Assembly (NCBI RefSeq): GCF_002117105.1
Contig: NZ_CP019343.1
Location: 4,278,001 to 4,342,000, forward strand
Source of the DNA: Oceanicoccus sagamiensis
GTDB lineage: Bacteria; Pseudomonadota; Gammaproteobacteria; Pseudomonadales; Dasaniaceae
Length of the DNA: 64,000 nucleotides
Direction: 5' to 3'
Shown piece by piece: positions 27,877-37,249 of the stretch. The position numbers and the translations under genes are program-made. Each line of letters opens with the position of its first letter. The first letter of the stretch is position 1. The notes under the pieces are model-generated. The model did not search any database and was not told where the DNA came from. It was given only the letters and a program-made list of their open reading frames with translations.

Positions 27877-28337
27877 TCGCGCCAGCGGTCTGCGGCGCAG
27901 TGATCGGAATCCCGGGCATCCACCCAGCGCTCACCATCCGGGGTCAGTTCTTTTTTCCAGAATGGAGCCCGGGTTTTCAGGTAATCCATAATAAACTCAC
28001 AGGCCGCAAAGGCTTCGCCACGGTGCTGACTGCTGACCGCCACCAATACAATCTGGTCCCCGGGCGCTAACTTGCCAATGCGGTGAATCACCCTGCCACC
28101 CAATAGCTGCCAGCGTTCAGTGGCCTGGGCCATAATATCGCTGATACTCTTTTCCGTCATACCCGGGTAATGTTCCAACTCCAGAGTGGCGACTTTTTGA
28201 TCGTCGTTTATATCCCTGACCACCCCAACAAAATTGGCAATGGCACCCACCTCGTGGCTCTGCTGGCGTAGCAAAGCCAGTTCGGCACTGACATCAAAGT
28301 CTTGCTGTTGCACACTGACTGAGAAATTTGCGCTCAT
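27873..28337 (-). CDS. moaE: molybdopterin synthase catalytic subunit
   Basis: Transfers sulfur from MoaD thiocarboxylate to precursor Z to make molybdopterin. The 154 residues include VRHIGKL-like HRIGKLAPGDQIVLVAVSSQHRGEAF and the catalytic Lys region KTRAPFWKKELTPDGERWVDAR. The chosen ATG (28337) overlaps the moaD end closely (moaD stop at 28339); a GTG at 28346 is an alternative. The TAG stop is formed by the first bases of palindromic element copy 1, yet the C-terminus (ADRWRE) looks nearly normal for MoaE, so little was lost. Last gene of moaCDE. Confidence 0.93.
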   Translation of the reverse strand: MSANFSVSVQQQDFDVSAELALLRQQSHEVGAIANFVGVVRDINDDQKVATLELEHYPGMTEKSISDIMAQATERWQLLGGRVIHRIGKLAPGDQIVLVAVSSQHRGEAFAACEFIMDYLKTRAPFWKKELTPDGERWVDARDSDHCAADRWRE

Positions 28338-28338
28338 C

Positions 28339-28593
28339 CTAGCCACCGGTTACCGGAGGAAAAAAAGCAATTTCATCCCCTTCAGTTAAGCTATGGTTAT
28401 CGTCAACAACGTCCTGATTAACCGCCTTGATAACATTGTCTGCCATAAGAATATTGGACCAATCCGGGTTATGACTGTCGACGAGATGCTGCTTAAACTG
28501 GCTTAGGGAAATTGGCTGATAAGGCAATGCCATCGACAGGCGGTCAACCCCTAGCTGCTCACGAATACGGGCAAAAAATAATACAGTGACCAT
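28339..28593 (-). CDS. moaD: molybdopterin synthase sulfur carrier subunit
   Basis: A small ubiquitin-like protein of 84 residues. It starts MVTVLFFARIREQLGV and ends in the functional Gly-Gly tail (PPVTGG), which is adenylated by MoeB and then thiocarboxylated. The ATG at 28593 follows the moaC stop by four bases, typical translational coupling; an in-frame start at 28611 would lie inside moaC. It is the middle gene of the moaCDE unit; moaA, moaB, moeA and moeB are not in the window. Confidence 0.93.
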   Translation of the reverse strand: MVTVLFFARIREQLGVDRLSMALPYQPISLSQFKQHLVDSHNPDWSNILMADNVIKAVNQDVVDDNHSLTEGDEIAFFPPVTGG

Positions 28594-28597
28594 CGCT

Positions 28598-29092
28598 TTA
28601 TTCAGCCTCACTCACAGATTGCGCTTGCCAGTGGCCAGACTTGCCGCCACTTTTTTCCAGCAGCCGAATATCACCAATGGCCATACCTTTATCGACCGCT
28701 TTACACATATCATAAATTGTCAGAGCAGCGACTGAAGCGGCGGTTAAGGCTTCCATTTCTACGCCGGTTTGACCAGCCAGCTTACAAGTAGCACGAATAA
28801 GCACTCGGTTATTGGCTTTATCGGCTTCCAGATCCAGCTTAATAGAGGTCAGCATTAAGGGATGGCATAACGGGATAAGGTCAGAGCATTTTTTAGCTGC
28901 TTGCACCCCTGCCAATCTTGCCACGGCAAAGACATCGCCTTTTTTATGGCCGCCATCAATAATCAGCTGCAGGGTTTCTGGCAGCATGGTAATGGTAGCT
29001 TCAGCGGTAGCTTCGCGCTGGGTCACCGACTTTTCAGTAACGTCGACCATTTCGGCCTGGCCGGATTTATTAATATGGGTGAGTTGTGACAT
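28598..29092 (-). CDS. moaC: cyclic pyranopterin monophosphate synthase
   Basis: Catalyses the second half of the first molybdenum cofactor step, converting the MoaA product to cyclic pyranopterin monophosphate. The 164 residues contain the MoaC signatures [18 protein letters not shown] and [23 protein letters not shown], including the active-site Lys of KAVDKGM. The start is ATG at 29092 with AGGAG six bases upstream; an open frame extends further up through palindromic element copy 2, but there is no reason to start there. First gene of the moaCDE operon. Confidence 0.94.
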   Translation of the reverse strand: MSQLTHINKSGQAEMVDVTEKSVTQREATAEATITMLPETLQLIIDGGHKKGDVFAVARLAGVQAAKKCSDLIPLCHPLMLTSIKLDLEADKANNRVLIRATCKLAGQTGVEMEALTAASVAALTIYDMCKAVDKGMAIGDIRLLEKSGGKSGHWQAQSVSEAE

Positions 29093-29123
29093 GTATGCTC
29101 CTGATAATAAGGAATTTATACCT

Positions 29124-29185
29124 GTAGGGTGGATTAAAATCCACCTTTTAATGAAGAGGGGATGGTGGATTATAATCCACCCTAC
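29124..29185. repeat. composite palindromic element, copy 2 (62 bp)
   Basis: Same two-unit structure with an 18-bp spacer, left unit GGGTGGATTAAAATCCACC. It overlaps the 3' end of the MFS transporter gene and supplies its last 12 codons and its stop. Confidence 0.95.
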
Positions 29186-30335
29186 TGTGTTCGGTGACCC
29201 AGCAGGACACGAGGGTAGCCAGTACACAAGCCACTGCGGCAGCGACAAAGGTAATCTGGGGGCTGATCTCCCAGACCCAGCCACTTAAAACCGCCCCTAC
29301 AGCACCCCCGGCACCAAAACTGAGGCCGCTGTACATTGCCATGCCCTGCCCTTCAAGGCCGCCGGTAAAAAAGCGACGAACCATTTCTACCGCAAAGGCA
29401 TGGTAGCTGCCAAAGGTCGCTGCATGCATTAGCTGGGCGATAATAACAATCAGCCAATCATCGACATAAAAGCCCAGCAATAACCAGCGAATCACCGCCA
29501 GTATTAAGCTGGTAAACATAATCTGCCGCAGGCTAAACCGTTGCAGCAATTTATGCATCACGATAAAGACCACCACCTCAGCCAGAACTCCTAGCGACCA
29601 CAGCAAACCGGTGACCGTGCGGCTGTAACCATGGTCTTCAAGGTAAACACTAAAGAAGGTGTAATAAGGGCCGTGGGAAACCTGCAATAGAAAACAGGCA
29701 ATTAGAAAAGCAATAACGGCAGGTTGTTTAAGTACTGACTTTAAAGAGCGTCGCTCACTATCGCTGGTTTGTAATGGCTCTTTTTCATTAACTGTTAAGC
29801 TGCTTAGCCAAATACCCAATAATAAAAATACAATCACCCAGGGCAACCAGGAGATAGACAGATAATCAAAACTATAACCGAGCAGAGTTACGGCAATAAT
29901 AAAACCAATCGAACCCCAGACTCTGATTTGGCTATAGCGCTGATAGCGCGTCCCTAAATGGGACAGGGTGACCACTTCAAACTGCGCCAGCACCGCATTC
30001 CAGAAAAAGCTGTAACCGGCAATAATAATGGCCATCCACCAGAAGCTATCAATATTCCAGAATAAACCCAAAAAGATCACTAATGCGATTAGCGAACCGG
30101 CACGGATAATTGACATGCGCCGGCCGGTTTTATCCGCTAACCAACCCCAGATATTGGGCGCGACAATTTTTGTGGCCATTAAAATACCGGCCAGATAACC
30201 TATATCGGCAGCATTAAAACCATTTTCTTGTAAATACAGCGGCCAGAACGGCATCCATGCGCCGACCAGCGCAAAGTAGAAAAAATAAAAACTGGAAAGG
30301 CGCCAGTAAGGGACTGACGCACTGCTGCTAAACAT
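29148..30335 (-). CDS. MFS transporter, HcaT/MFS_1-like
   Basis: An inner-membrane secondary transporter of 395 residues with about twelve helices. It begins [29 protein letters not shown] and carries [10 protein letters not shown] between helices 2 and 3, the major-facilitator loop; overall it resembles the 3-phenylpropionate (HcaT) type. No aromatic degradation genes are nearby, so the substrate is open. The final 12 residues ([12 protein letters not shown]) are the translation of palindromic element copy 2, and the native C-terminus has been replaced. Helices appear complete, so the protein probably works. It starts 14 bp after the aroC stop on the same strand. Confidence 0.87.
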   Translation of the reverse strand: MFSSSASVPYWRLSSFYFFYFALVGAWMPFWPLYLQENGFNAADIGYLAGILMATKIVAPNIWGWLADKTGRRMSIIRAGSLIALVIFLGLFWNIDSFWWMAIIIAGYSFFWNAVLAQFEVVTLSHLGTRYQRYSQIRVWGSIGFIIAVTLLGYSFDYLSISWLPWVIVFLLLGIWLSSLTVNEKEPLQTSDSERRSLKSVLKQPAVIAFLIACFLLQVSHGPYYTFFSVYLEDHGYSRTVTGLLWSLGVLAEVVVFIVMHKLLQRFSLRQIMFTSLILAVIRWLLLGFYVDDWLIVIIAQLMHAATFGSYHAFAVEMVRRFFTGGLEGQGMAMYSGLSFGAGGAVGAVLSGWVWEISPQITFVAAAVACVLATLVSCWVTEHSRVDYNPPSPLH

Positions 30336-30349
30336 CGCGAGCGTTAGCG

Positions 30350-31447
30350 CTAGGGTGCGCTAGCGGGAATAACCGGGGTAGAACACTGTACATCGGCATT
30401 TTGACCGCGGTGGCGTAACAGGTGATCCATTAAGGTAATGGCCAGCATCGCTTCGGCAATCGGTGTGGCGCGAATACCGACACAGGGGTCGTGGCGACCG
30501 GTAGTAATCACCTCGGTTGAGTTGCCGTCAATATCAATAGTTTCTCCGGGAATCAAAACGCTGGAGGTTGGCTTTAGCGCCATATGGGCAACAATATCCT
30601 GACCACTGGAAATACCACCCAGTACGCCTCCCGCGTTATTGGAGGTAAAGCCCTGAGGGGTAATTTCATCACGGTGCTCACTGCCCACGGCATCCACACA
30701 ATCAAAGCCAGCGCCAATTTCTACACCTTTAACGGCATTGATCCCCATTAGAGCATGGGCAATATCTGCATCCAGACGATCAAACACTGGCTCACCTAAA
30801 CCCGGCGGCATACCGGTAGCAACTACCGTAATTTTTGCGCCTACCGAATCGCCACTTTTACGCAGGGCATTCATATAGGTTTCCATTTCCGGCACTTTGT
30901 CCGCATCCGGGCAGAAGAAAGGGTTGGTTTCTACCACATCCCAATCCAATTTTTCAGCTTTGATGGGGCCCAACTGAGATAGATAACCGCGCACCTCTAT
31001 GCCCTGCTGCTGTAAATATTTTTTGGCAATAGCACCTGCGGCAACCCGCATAGCGGTTTCACGGGCAGAGGAGCGACCACCACCGCGGTAGTCGCGGTCA
31101 CCGTATTTATGGGCATAGGTGTAGTCCGCATGCATGGGGCGGAAACGGTCTTTAATTTTGGAATAGTCTTTGGAACGCTGGTCGGTATTTTCAATTAACA
31201 GGCCAATAGATGTGCCGGTGGTTTTACCTTCAAATACCCCGGACAGGATTTTTACTTCATCCCCTTCACGACGCTGGGTGGTAAATTTGGAGGTACCCGG
31301 TTTGCGTCGATCAAGGTCGACCTGCAGGTCTTCTTCGGTAATAGCCAAACCCGGAGGGCAGCCATCAACGATAGCGCCCAGGGCTTTACCGTGGCTTTCG
31401 CCAAAGCTGGTGACAGTAAAGAGCTTGCCGATGGTATTTCCTGACAT
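30350..31447 (-). CDS. aroC: chorismate synthase
   Basis: The last step of the shikimate pathway, converting 5-enolpyruvylshikimate 3-phosphate to chorismate with reduced FMN. The 365 residues match AroC fully: [63 protein letters not shown] and [12 protein letters not shown] use the ATG at 31447 ([10 protein letters not shown]); a TTG four codons earlier is unlikely. prmB lies upstream, as is usual in Gammaproteobacteria, but palindromic element copy 3 separates them. The product feeds pabB in this window. Confidence 0.96.
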   Translation of the reverse strand: MSGNTIGKLFTVTSFGESHGKALGAIVDGCPPGLAITEEDLQVDLDRRKPGTSKFTTQRREGDEVKILSGVFEGKTTGTSIGLLIENTDQRSKDYSKIKDRFRPMHADYTYAHKYGDRDYRGGGRSSARETAMRVAAGAIAKKYLQQQGIEVRGYLSQLGPIKAEKLDWDVVETNPFFCPDADKVPEMETYMNALRKSGDSVGAKITVVATGMPPGLGEPVFDRLDADIAHALMGINAVKGVEIGAGFDCVDAVGSEHRDEITPQGFTSNNAGGVLGGISSGQDIVAHMALKPTSSVLIPGETIDIDGNSTEVITTGRHDPCVGIRATPIAEAMLAITLMDHLLRHRGQNADVQCSTPVIPASAP

Positions 31448-31519
31448 GAAGGGTCCCAATAGTGTATTTAGTGTGTAAACAGCCGGCGATTATACGTTAT
31501 TCACAGCAATTCGTCAGAG

Positions 31520-31584
31520 GTAGGGTGGATTATAATCCACCATTTATACCCAATGACGCTCTGGTGGATTGTAATCCACCCTAC
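31520..31584. repeat. composite palindromic element, copy 3 (65 bp)
   Basis: Two facing units with a 21-bp spacer, between prmB and aroC. CTA at 31581-31583, within its right end, is the TAG stop codon of prmB on the minus strand. Confidence 0.95.
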
Positions 31585-32486
31585 CAGTACTGTAGCAGCT
31601 CGGCTTTGGTAAAGACAAAAACGCCATGGCCACCCTGTTCAAACTCTATCCAGGTAAATGGCACGCCGGGAAATGCTTTCTCAAGGGCAATACCACTATT
31701 ACCCACTTCAACCACCAACACCCCGTCTTCAGTTAAATAGCTGGCGGCCTCATTGAGAATACGGCGGGTAATATCCAGACCATCATCACCAGATCCCAGC
31801 GCTATAGCCGGCTCATGCTGATACTCCGGGGGCATATCAGCCAAATCCTCGCTATCCACATAAGGTGGGTTGCTAACAATCAGCTGGTATTGCTGCCCTG
31901 ACAGGCCGTTAAACAGGTCGGATTGAATGGCTCTCACCCTATGATTAAGCTCGTAGCGAGCAATATTCTCATTCGCTACCTCCAGAGCTTCTGGGGACAG
32001 GTCCGCCAAATCAACACTGGCCTCTTCAAAATAATGCGCACAGGCAATACCAATACAACCACCACCTGTACATAGGTCCAGAATGCGGTCTACTGACTGA
32101 TAAGGTAACCAGGGTTCAAAACCCTGTTGAATAAGCTCGGCCACCGGCGAGCGCGGGATCAGCACTCGGCTATCCACCTTAAATGGCAACCCGGCAAACC
32201 AGGCTTCACCCAGCAAATACGGCAAGGGGATACGCTGCTCAACACGCTGGTCTATTAACGCCAGCACCGCTAGCCGCTCCTGCTGGGTCAGTGTTGCATC
32301 CAGCCAGTCAGCCTGCTCACCCAAAGGTATGCCCACACTAAATAACACCAGCCGCAGGGCTTCATCGGTGGCGTTATCGGTACCATGGCCAAAGTAGATA
32401 TCTGCCTTGGTAAAACGGGACAGGGCCCAACGGATATAATCCCGAAGAGTCGTCAACTGTTGCGCCAGTGCTGCATTGGATTCCAT
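31581..32486 (-). CDS. prmB: ribosomal protein L3 (uL3) glutamine N5-methyltransferase
   Basis: A SAM-dependent methyltransferase of the HemK family that methylates a glutamine of ribosomal protein L3. The 301 residues show the N-terminal helical substrate domain, LIPRSPVAELI, the SAM-binding loop LDLCTGGGCIGIACAHY and the catalytic IVSNPPYVDSEDL. PrmB rather than PrmC is supported by the LIPRSP sequence and by aroC as neighbour. Its last codon TGG is followed by TAG contributed by palindromic element copy 3; the C-terminus ends TKAELLQYW, so only a short tail can have been lost. Confidence 0.93.
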   Translation of the reverse strand: MESNAALAQQLTTLRDYIRWALSRFTKADIYFGHGTDNATDEALRLVLFSVGIPLGEQADWLDATLTQQERLAVLALIDQRVEQRIPLPYLLGEAWFAGLPFKVDSRVLIPRSPVAELIQQGFEPWLPYQSVDRILDLCTGGGCIGIACAHYFEEASVDLADLSPEALEVANENIARYELNHRVRAIQSDLFNGLSGQQYQLIVSNPPYVDSEDLADMPPEYQHEPAIALGSGDDGLDITRRILNEAASYLTEDGVLVVEVGNSGIALEKAFPGVPFTWIEFEQGGHGVFVFTKAELLQYW

Positions 32487-32660
32487 AACTAACCTATTGA
32501 GATATTTCCCGGAGCAGAGGCTTGCTCCCTGTAAGGCACTAAGCCTCTGAAAACAAACAGTTTACCTGTTATCAGCAATAATTAAATCACCGCCGCAGAC
32601 TTTCTTTTAACCGGAGCGGTTGTTACTATTCCAATCTTATCACTACTGCTTGGAGCCAAT

Positions 32661-33266
32661 GTGGGCCAACCTATCAAGAACGCCAAAGACACTGCCAACC
32701 CTGAAGATTCACTGGAAAATATGATCACCGCCTTTGAGCAAATCATTGATGGTGTAGGTGAAGACCGGCAACGGGATGGTCTATTGGACACCCCAAAGCG
32801 TGCCGCCAAGGCAATGCAGTTTTTAACCAAGGGGTATGATCAAACCGTTGAAGAAATTGTTAACGGCGCTTTATTTGAATCCGATGCCAATGAAATGGTG
32901 CTGGTTTCTGATATCGAACTTTACTCCATGTGTGAGCACCATATGCTGCCCTTTATTGGCAAATGCCATGTGGCTTATATCCCCAATGGTAAGGTGGTGG
33001 GGCTGTCTAAAATCGCCCGTATTGTGGATATGTATGCCCGCCGTCTACAAATTCAAGAAAGCCTGACCTCGCAGATTGGCCGAGCCATTATGGATGTGAC
33101 CGGCGCCGCCGGTGTAGGTGTGATTATCGAAGCCAAGCATATGTGTATGATGATGCGCGGCGTTGAAAAACAAAACTCGGTAATGAGAACATCCTCTTTA
33201 ATGGGTTCATTCCGGGATAATGATAAAACCCGCGCTGAGTTTTTATCACTGGTCAATCCCCGCTAG
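32661..33266 (+). CDS. folE: GTP cyclohydrolase I
   Basis: Converts GTP to 7,8-dihydroneopterin triphosphate for folate (or queuosine) synthesis. The 201 residues contain the zinc-site segment [45 protein letters not shown], then [17 protein letters not shown], with all zinc ligands (Cys and two His, later Cys) apparent. Start GTG at 32661 with GGAG six bases upstream; a 30-residue lead precedes the fold. It is divergent from prmB and convergent with putP, and stands alone. Together with pabB it covers two folate steps in the window. Confidence 0.94.
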   Translation: MGQPIKNAKDTANPEDSLENMITAFEQIIDGVGEDRQRDGLLDTPKRAAKAMQFLTKGYDQTVEEIVNGALFESDANEMVLVSDIELYSMCEHHMLPFIGKCHVAYIPNGKVVGLSKIARIVDMYARRLQIQESLTSQIGRAIMDVTGAAGVGVIIEAKHMCMMMRGVEKQNSVMRTSSLMGSFRDNDKTRAEFLSLVNPR

Positions 33267-33269
33267 CGC

Positions 33270-34763
33270 TTAACCCTTCGCTACCACTGCCTCCATCTGA
33301 TTAAAAGCCTCCTTAATCGTTGCCGATGGAGGCTTGCTTATTTTGCTAACCCCAATAATGGCCACGGTACTCAGTATAAAGCCCGGCACAATCTCATAAA
33401 CCAGCTGGCTTAATGATTGCCCATTAACGGTGATCGGCGCATAAATCCAAAATAGAACCGTTACCGCCCCTACTACAATACCTGCCAGTGCTCCCGCTGC
33501 CGTCATCCGCTGCCAATACAGGCTAAGAATAATCATGGGGCCAAAGGCCGCACCAAAACCCGCCCAGGCATTGCTGACTATCTGCAAAATAGAACTATCC
33601 CGGTTATAGGCCATGGCAATCGCCACCAAGGCAACAATCACCACACAGGCCCGGCCCACCATTACCCGTTCTTTTTGCGAGGCTTCTTTGTTTAAAAACG
33701 CTTTATAAATATCTTCAGTTAAAGAACTGGAAGTCACCAGTAATTGCGATGAAATGGTACTCATAATCGCCGCCAGTACCGCCGCCAATAAAAACCCGGC
33801 GATCAAAGGGTGAAATAACAGCTGTGCCAGTAAAATAAAAATTGTCTCGGCATCATTTAGCGCTACACCGGTTTTAGCCACATAGGCGATACCGACAAAA
33901 CCGGTAGCCATAGCCCCAAGCAGCGAGACAATCATCCAACTCATACCAATACGACGGGCAACTTTAAGGTCTTGCAGTGAACGGATGGCCATAAAGCGCA
34001 CCAGAATATGCGGCTGGCCAAAATAACCTAAACCCCAGGCCAGGGATGAAATAATAGCGAGCACGGAGGTTCCGGCCACCATATCCAGACGCGAAGCATC
34101 AATCGCTTTAACAGTTGATATTAGCGGTTCAACACCACCGACCTCCCCTAAGGCAACCAGTGGCACCAACACCAAAGCGACAAACATAATGCAGCCCTGA
34201 ACAAAGTCCGTCATGCTTACCGCCAAAAAACCACCAAATAAAGTATAAATAACCACGACGCTGGCGGTGATATAAAGACCATACTCGTAGTTGGCATTAA
34301 AAACATTTTCAAACAGCTTGCCGCCGCCCACAATGCCGGAAGAGGTATATACCGTAAAAAAGATAATAATGACGACAGAAGAAATAATACGTAACAATCG
34401 CGTACTATCTTCAAAACGGTTTTCAAAAAAATTGGGCAAGGTAATCGAATCATTGGCAATTTCGGTATAGGCTCTTAGCCTGCCCGCAACCAGCAGATAG
34501 TTAATATAGGCCCCCATCACCAGGCCCACACCAATCCAGGCATTACTTAAACCACCCAAATACAATGCACCGGGCAAGCCCATTACCATCCAGCCGCTCA
34601 TATCAGAAGCGCCGGCGGATAGAGCGGTAACAGCAGGACCGAGTTTACGGCCGCCTAATAAATAAGCAGAAACACCTGTTGCAGAGGCTTTATAGGCATA
34701 GAGGCCAATGCCCAACATAATTATAAAATACAGTGATAATGAGATGACTGAGCCCAATTCCAT
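33270..34763 (-). CDS. putP: sodium/proline symporter
   Basis: An inner-membrane SSS-family transporter of 497 residues importing proline with Na+. Thirteen or so helices are visible. Matching segments include LLGGRKLGPAVTALSAGASDMSGWMVMGLPGALY (the SGASDMSGW block of PutP), FGGFLAVSMTDFVQG and SSLAWGLGYFGQPHILVRFMAI, all strongly PutP-like. It ends 3 bp after the folE stop, convergent. No putA is nearby, so regulation and catabolic coupling are not visible here. Confidence 0.93.
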   Translation of the reverse strand: MELGSVISLSLYFIIMLGIGLYAYKASATGVSAYLLGGRKLGPAVTALSAGASDMSGWMVMGLPGALYLGGLSNAWIGVGLVMGAYINYLLVAGRLRAYTEIANDSITLPNFFENRFEDSTRLLRIISSVVIIIFFTVYTSSGIVGGGKLFENVFNANYEYGLYITASVVVIYTLFGGFLAVSMTDFVQGCIMFVALVLVPLVALGEVGGVEPLISTVKAIDASRLDMVAGTSVLAIISSLAWGLGYFGQPHILVRFMAIRSLQDLKVARRIGMSWMIVSLLGAMATGFVGIAYVAKTGVALNDAETIFILLAQLLFHPLIAGFLLAAVLAAIMSTISSQLLVTSSSLTEDIYKAFLNKEASQKERVMVGRACVVIVALVAIAMAYNRDSSILQIVSNAWAGFGAAFGPMIILSLYWQRMTAAGALAGIVVGAVTVLFWIYAPITVNGQSLSQLVYEIVPGFILSTVAIIGVSKISKPPSATIKEAFNQMEAVVAKG

Positions 34764-34792
34764 GATGGTCTATTTGCCTCTATTTTTTACTG

Positions 34793-35644
34793 CTATTTTT
34801 GTTGTAAGAAAAATGTCTCAACGATGGCCGCAATATCTCCGGCCTGCTCTTCCATATGAAAATGATGACTGCCGGGCAGCGTTTGGCAATGTAATGTGCC
34901 GTAGCTTTCGGCAATATTAATAAATTCTTTTCTCGCCCCCAAACCGCCCTCGGCTAATAATAATAGATTGGGTGTGGTGATGGACTCAACTAAGGCTTTA
35001 TTATGCTCGGCTGTCATTTTAAAGGCTGAGGCAGTGGTTAAGCGCACATCGGTAGTCCAGTGGTAGCTACCATCTCTAGCCACTAAACCACGTTCAACAA
35101 TGGTGCGAGCACTTTGCTGATTCATATTGGCGGCTTTGCATCGCGCGGCTACCGCTTCATCAATCGATGCATAACGGGGGAGTTTTTTATGTAAAGCTCT
35201 GCGACGCTCAACTAAAAATTTATTCAGTTGCTTGGGAGTTTCGGCAATATCAACGGGCAGTGGCAGTACTGCATCAAGCATCACTAAGGCCTGAATCCGC
35301 TCTGGCATTGCGGCCGACAACATTAAACTAATAATGGCGCCGCGGGAGTGACCTAACAGGTTAAATGTCTGCCACTCCATATCATCGGCAATGGCCAAAA
35401 TATCTAATAAGTCATCCCAAATATTGTAGCTGGCCTGGGGGGATTTATGATCACTTAAACCATGACCTGGCATATCCAGGGCAAGAATATGGCAGCGGCC
35501 TAGCAAGGGCGCCAAGGCATCAAAACTGGCGGCATTATCTAACCAGCCATGGCTGGCTATCACTTTTAATTCAGCACCCTTATTCCATTCTTTGGCCGCT
35601 AGCTGATAGCCATTAACGGTAAAAGTGCGCTCAACTGCCGACAT
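34793..35644 (-). CDS. alpha/beta-hydrolase
   Basis: A 283-residue serine hydrolase of unknown substrate. The catalytic set is complete: HGWLDNAASFD oxyanion loop, nucleophile elbow LLGHSRGAII with Ser, a late Asp region and the catalytic His in SHHFHMEEQ. ALDMPGHGLSDH is the typical strand after the oxyanion loop. Its ATG overlaps the sixA stop by one base (TAATG), so the two are translationally coupled in a gpsA-sixA-hydrolase unit. Confidence 0.85.
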   Translation of the reverse strand: MSAVERTFTVNGYQLAAKEWNKGAELKVIASHGWLDNAASFDALAPLLGRCHILALDMPGHGLSDHKSPQASYNIWDDLLDILAIADDMEWQTFNLLGHSRGAIISLMLSAAMPERIQALVMLDAVLPLPVDIAETPKQLNKFLVERRRALHKKLPRYASIDEAVAARCKAANMNQQSARTIVERGLVARDGSYHWTTDVRLTTASAFKMTAEHNKALVESITTPNLLLLAEGGLGARKEFINIAESYGTLHCQTLPGSHHFHMEEQAGDIAAIVETFFLQQK

Positions 35645-36123
35645 TATACAGTCGCTTCAAAATTTGGCGCATGACGCAGCCACTGTAGCTGGCAGCAACC
35701 GGCTAATAGAGTATCCGCTGTCAGCATGGCCATACTGGCCGGCGACATCGGAGGGCCAGAACGATGGTCAGCGTTTTCTAACAGCCCTACCAAGGCGCTA
35801 ACTAATGGCTGGTGACTGACAATTAATAAATCGCCACCACTATAGGTGGATAAGGTATCCACCAAATTTATGGGTGAACTTTCCGGGATTAAAGCGTCTA
35901 CCGTTTCACGCGGAATATCTCCCAGCGCCGATAACACACCGTCCGCCGTTTGCTGTGCTCGAATATAAGGACTGACCCAAACCTGCTTAAAATCCAACGC
36001 CAATGCCTTTAGACAGACACCTGCGGCCTGGGCCTGCTCGCGGCCATAGTCGGTAAGATTTCTTTGCGCGTCGCTGTCCGCATAAATTTCTGCTTCACCA
36101 TGACGTAGTATAACTATATTCAT
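35644..36123 (-). CDS. sixA: phosphohistidine phosphatase SixA
   Basis: A small histidine phosphatase (159 residues) that removes phosphate from HPt-type histidine proteins, such as ArcB's, or from the nitrogen PTS. The RHG motif is at the start (IVILRHGEAEIYA); a later LLIVSHQPLVSALVG supplies the second active-site His. It lies 9 bp from gpsA and overlaps the hydrolase. Given the hybrid histidine kinase in the window, a phosphorelay role is possible but unproven. Confidence 0.9.
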   Translation of the reverse strand: MNIVILRHGEAEIYADSDAQRNLTDYGREQAQAAGVCLKALALDFKQVWVSPYIRAQQTADGVLSALGDIPRETVDALIPESSPINLVDTLSTYSGGDLLIVSHQPLVSALVGLLENADHRSGPPMSPASMAMLTADTLLAGCCQLQWLRHAPNFEATV

Positions 36124-36132
36124 AACAGCCTA

Positions 36133-37149
36133 TTATTTAACGGTAAACTCAACATCGCGGCTTTGCTCGGCAAACATCAGCGTGCCCACCACATCGTTAA
36201 TGCTTTTGGGGGTATAGATAATATCGTAGAGGCCATTAACCAATGGCATATAAACACCCAACTCTTCAGCCTGCTGTTTAAGCAGTTTTAAGGTATTGAC
36301 GCCTTCGGCAACCTGCCCTAGCTCGGCGACAATTTCATCCAGGTTTTTACCATGACCCAACTCATAACCCACTCGGTAGTTGCGGCTTAAAGGAGATGAG
36401 CAGGTAGCGATTAAGTCCCCTACTCCCGACAAACCTAAAAAGGTCATTGGGTCTGCGCCTTTTTGTACGGCAAAGCGACTCATTTCTGCAAGGCTTCGAG
36501 TCATCAGCATACTAATGGTATTTTGGCCTATACCCAGTGCAGCAGCCATACCCGCCATAATGGCATAGACATTTTTTAACGCCCCACCCAACTCAACACC
36601 AAATACATCTGAGCTGGCATAAACTCGAAAGTTACCGCAGTGCAGCAAGGCCTGAATAATTTCATTAAGCTCTTCATCTTTACTGGCTATTACGGTGGCA
36701 GCAATTTGTTGCGCGGCAATTTCTTTGGCCAGGTTTGGCCCACTCAATACACCAATACGAGCCTTGGGTAATTCTTCGGCCAGTACTTCACTCATTAATT
36801 TAAAGCCGTCGTGCTCAATACCTTTGGTGGTGCTAACCACAATGGCATTGTCGTTAATATGATGAGCAACTTCCGCCGCAACATCACGGGAAGAAGAGCT
36901 GGGAACGGCCATAAAGACAATATCGCAACCGGTAATAGACTCGGCCAAATCGGTACTGGCTTTTAGGTTGGTATTTAGGGGGTAATCTGGCAGGTAAGCG
37001 CTATTAATATGGTCACGGTTGATTTCATCAGCGCGTTCCGAGTTGCGTAACCACAGGCAGACATCATGGTTATTCTCCGCCATTATATTGGCGATAACCG
37101 TGCCAAAACTGCCTCCACCGAGAACGGCGATTTGGTGACGCTGGGTCAT
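36133..37149 (-). CDS. gpsA: glycerol-3-phosphate dehydrogenase [NAD(P)+]
   Basis: Makes sn-glycerol 3-phosphate from dihydroxyacetone phosphate for phospholipid synthesis; cytosolic. The 338 residues show the nucleotide-binding loop VLGGGSFGTVIANIMAEN, FMAVPSSSSRDV, SGPNLAKEIAAQQ and the active-site Lys in VELGGALKNVYAIMAGMA, then SRNYRVGYELG. An AAGG precedes the ATG. It heads the gpsA-sixA-hydrolase cluster, whose spacing implies one transcript. Confidence 0.95.
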   Translation of the reverse strand: MTQRHQIAVLGGGSFGTVIANIMAENNHDVCLWLRNSERADEINRDHINSAYLPDYPLNTNLKASTDLAESITGCDIVFMAVPSSSSRDVAAEVAHHINDNAIVVSTTKGIEHDGFKLMSEVLAEELPKARIGVLSGPNLAKEIAAQQIAATVIASKDEELNEIIQALLHCGNFRVYASSDVFGVELGGALKNVYAIMAGMAAALGIGQNTISMLMTRSLAEMSRFAVQKGADPMTFLGLSGVGDLIATCSSPLSRNYRVGYELGHGKNLDEIVAELGQVAEGVNTLKLLKQQAEELGVYMPLVNGLYDIIYTPKSINDVVGTLMFAEQSRDVEFTVK

Positions 37150-37211
37150 AGTGCGGCCTTATGATTATAGTGGTGTTAAACGATTTTAACGGGCCAAAAT
37201 TGTAGCATAGT

Positions 37212-37240
37212 GCAGGCTGGATTATGCTAATCCAGCCTGC
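37212..37240. repeat. palindrome between htpG and gpsA, variant sequence
   Basis: Perfect 13-bp arms GCAGGCTGGATTA / TAATCCAGCCTGC around TGC. It has the same GGATTA core as the GGGTGGAT family but a different arm, and probably serves as the htpG transcript end. It may be another class of the same repeat type. Confidence 0.85.
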
Positions 37241-37249
37241 AAGGTACTT

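Noticed and set aside
29093-29284. Longer moaC start through the palindromic element
   Set aside because: The ATG at 29092 has an ideal AGGAG and fits the family; the extension is translated repeat sequence.
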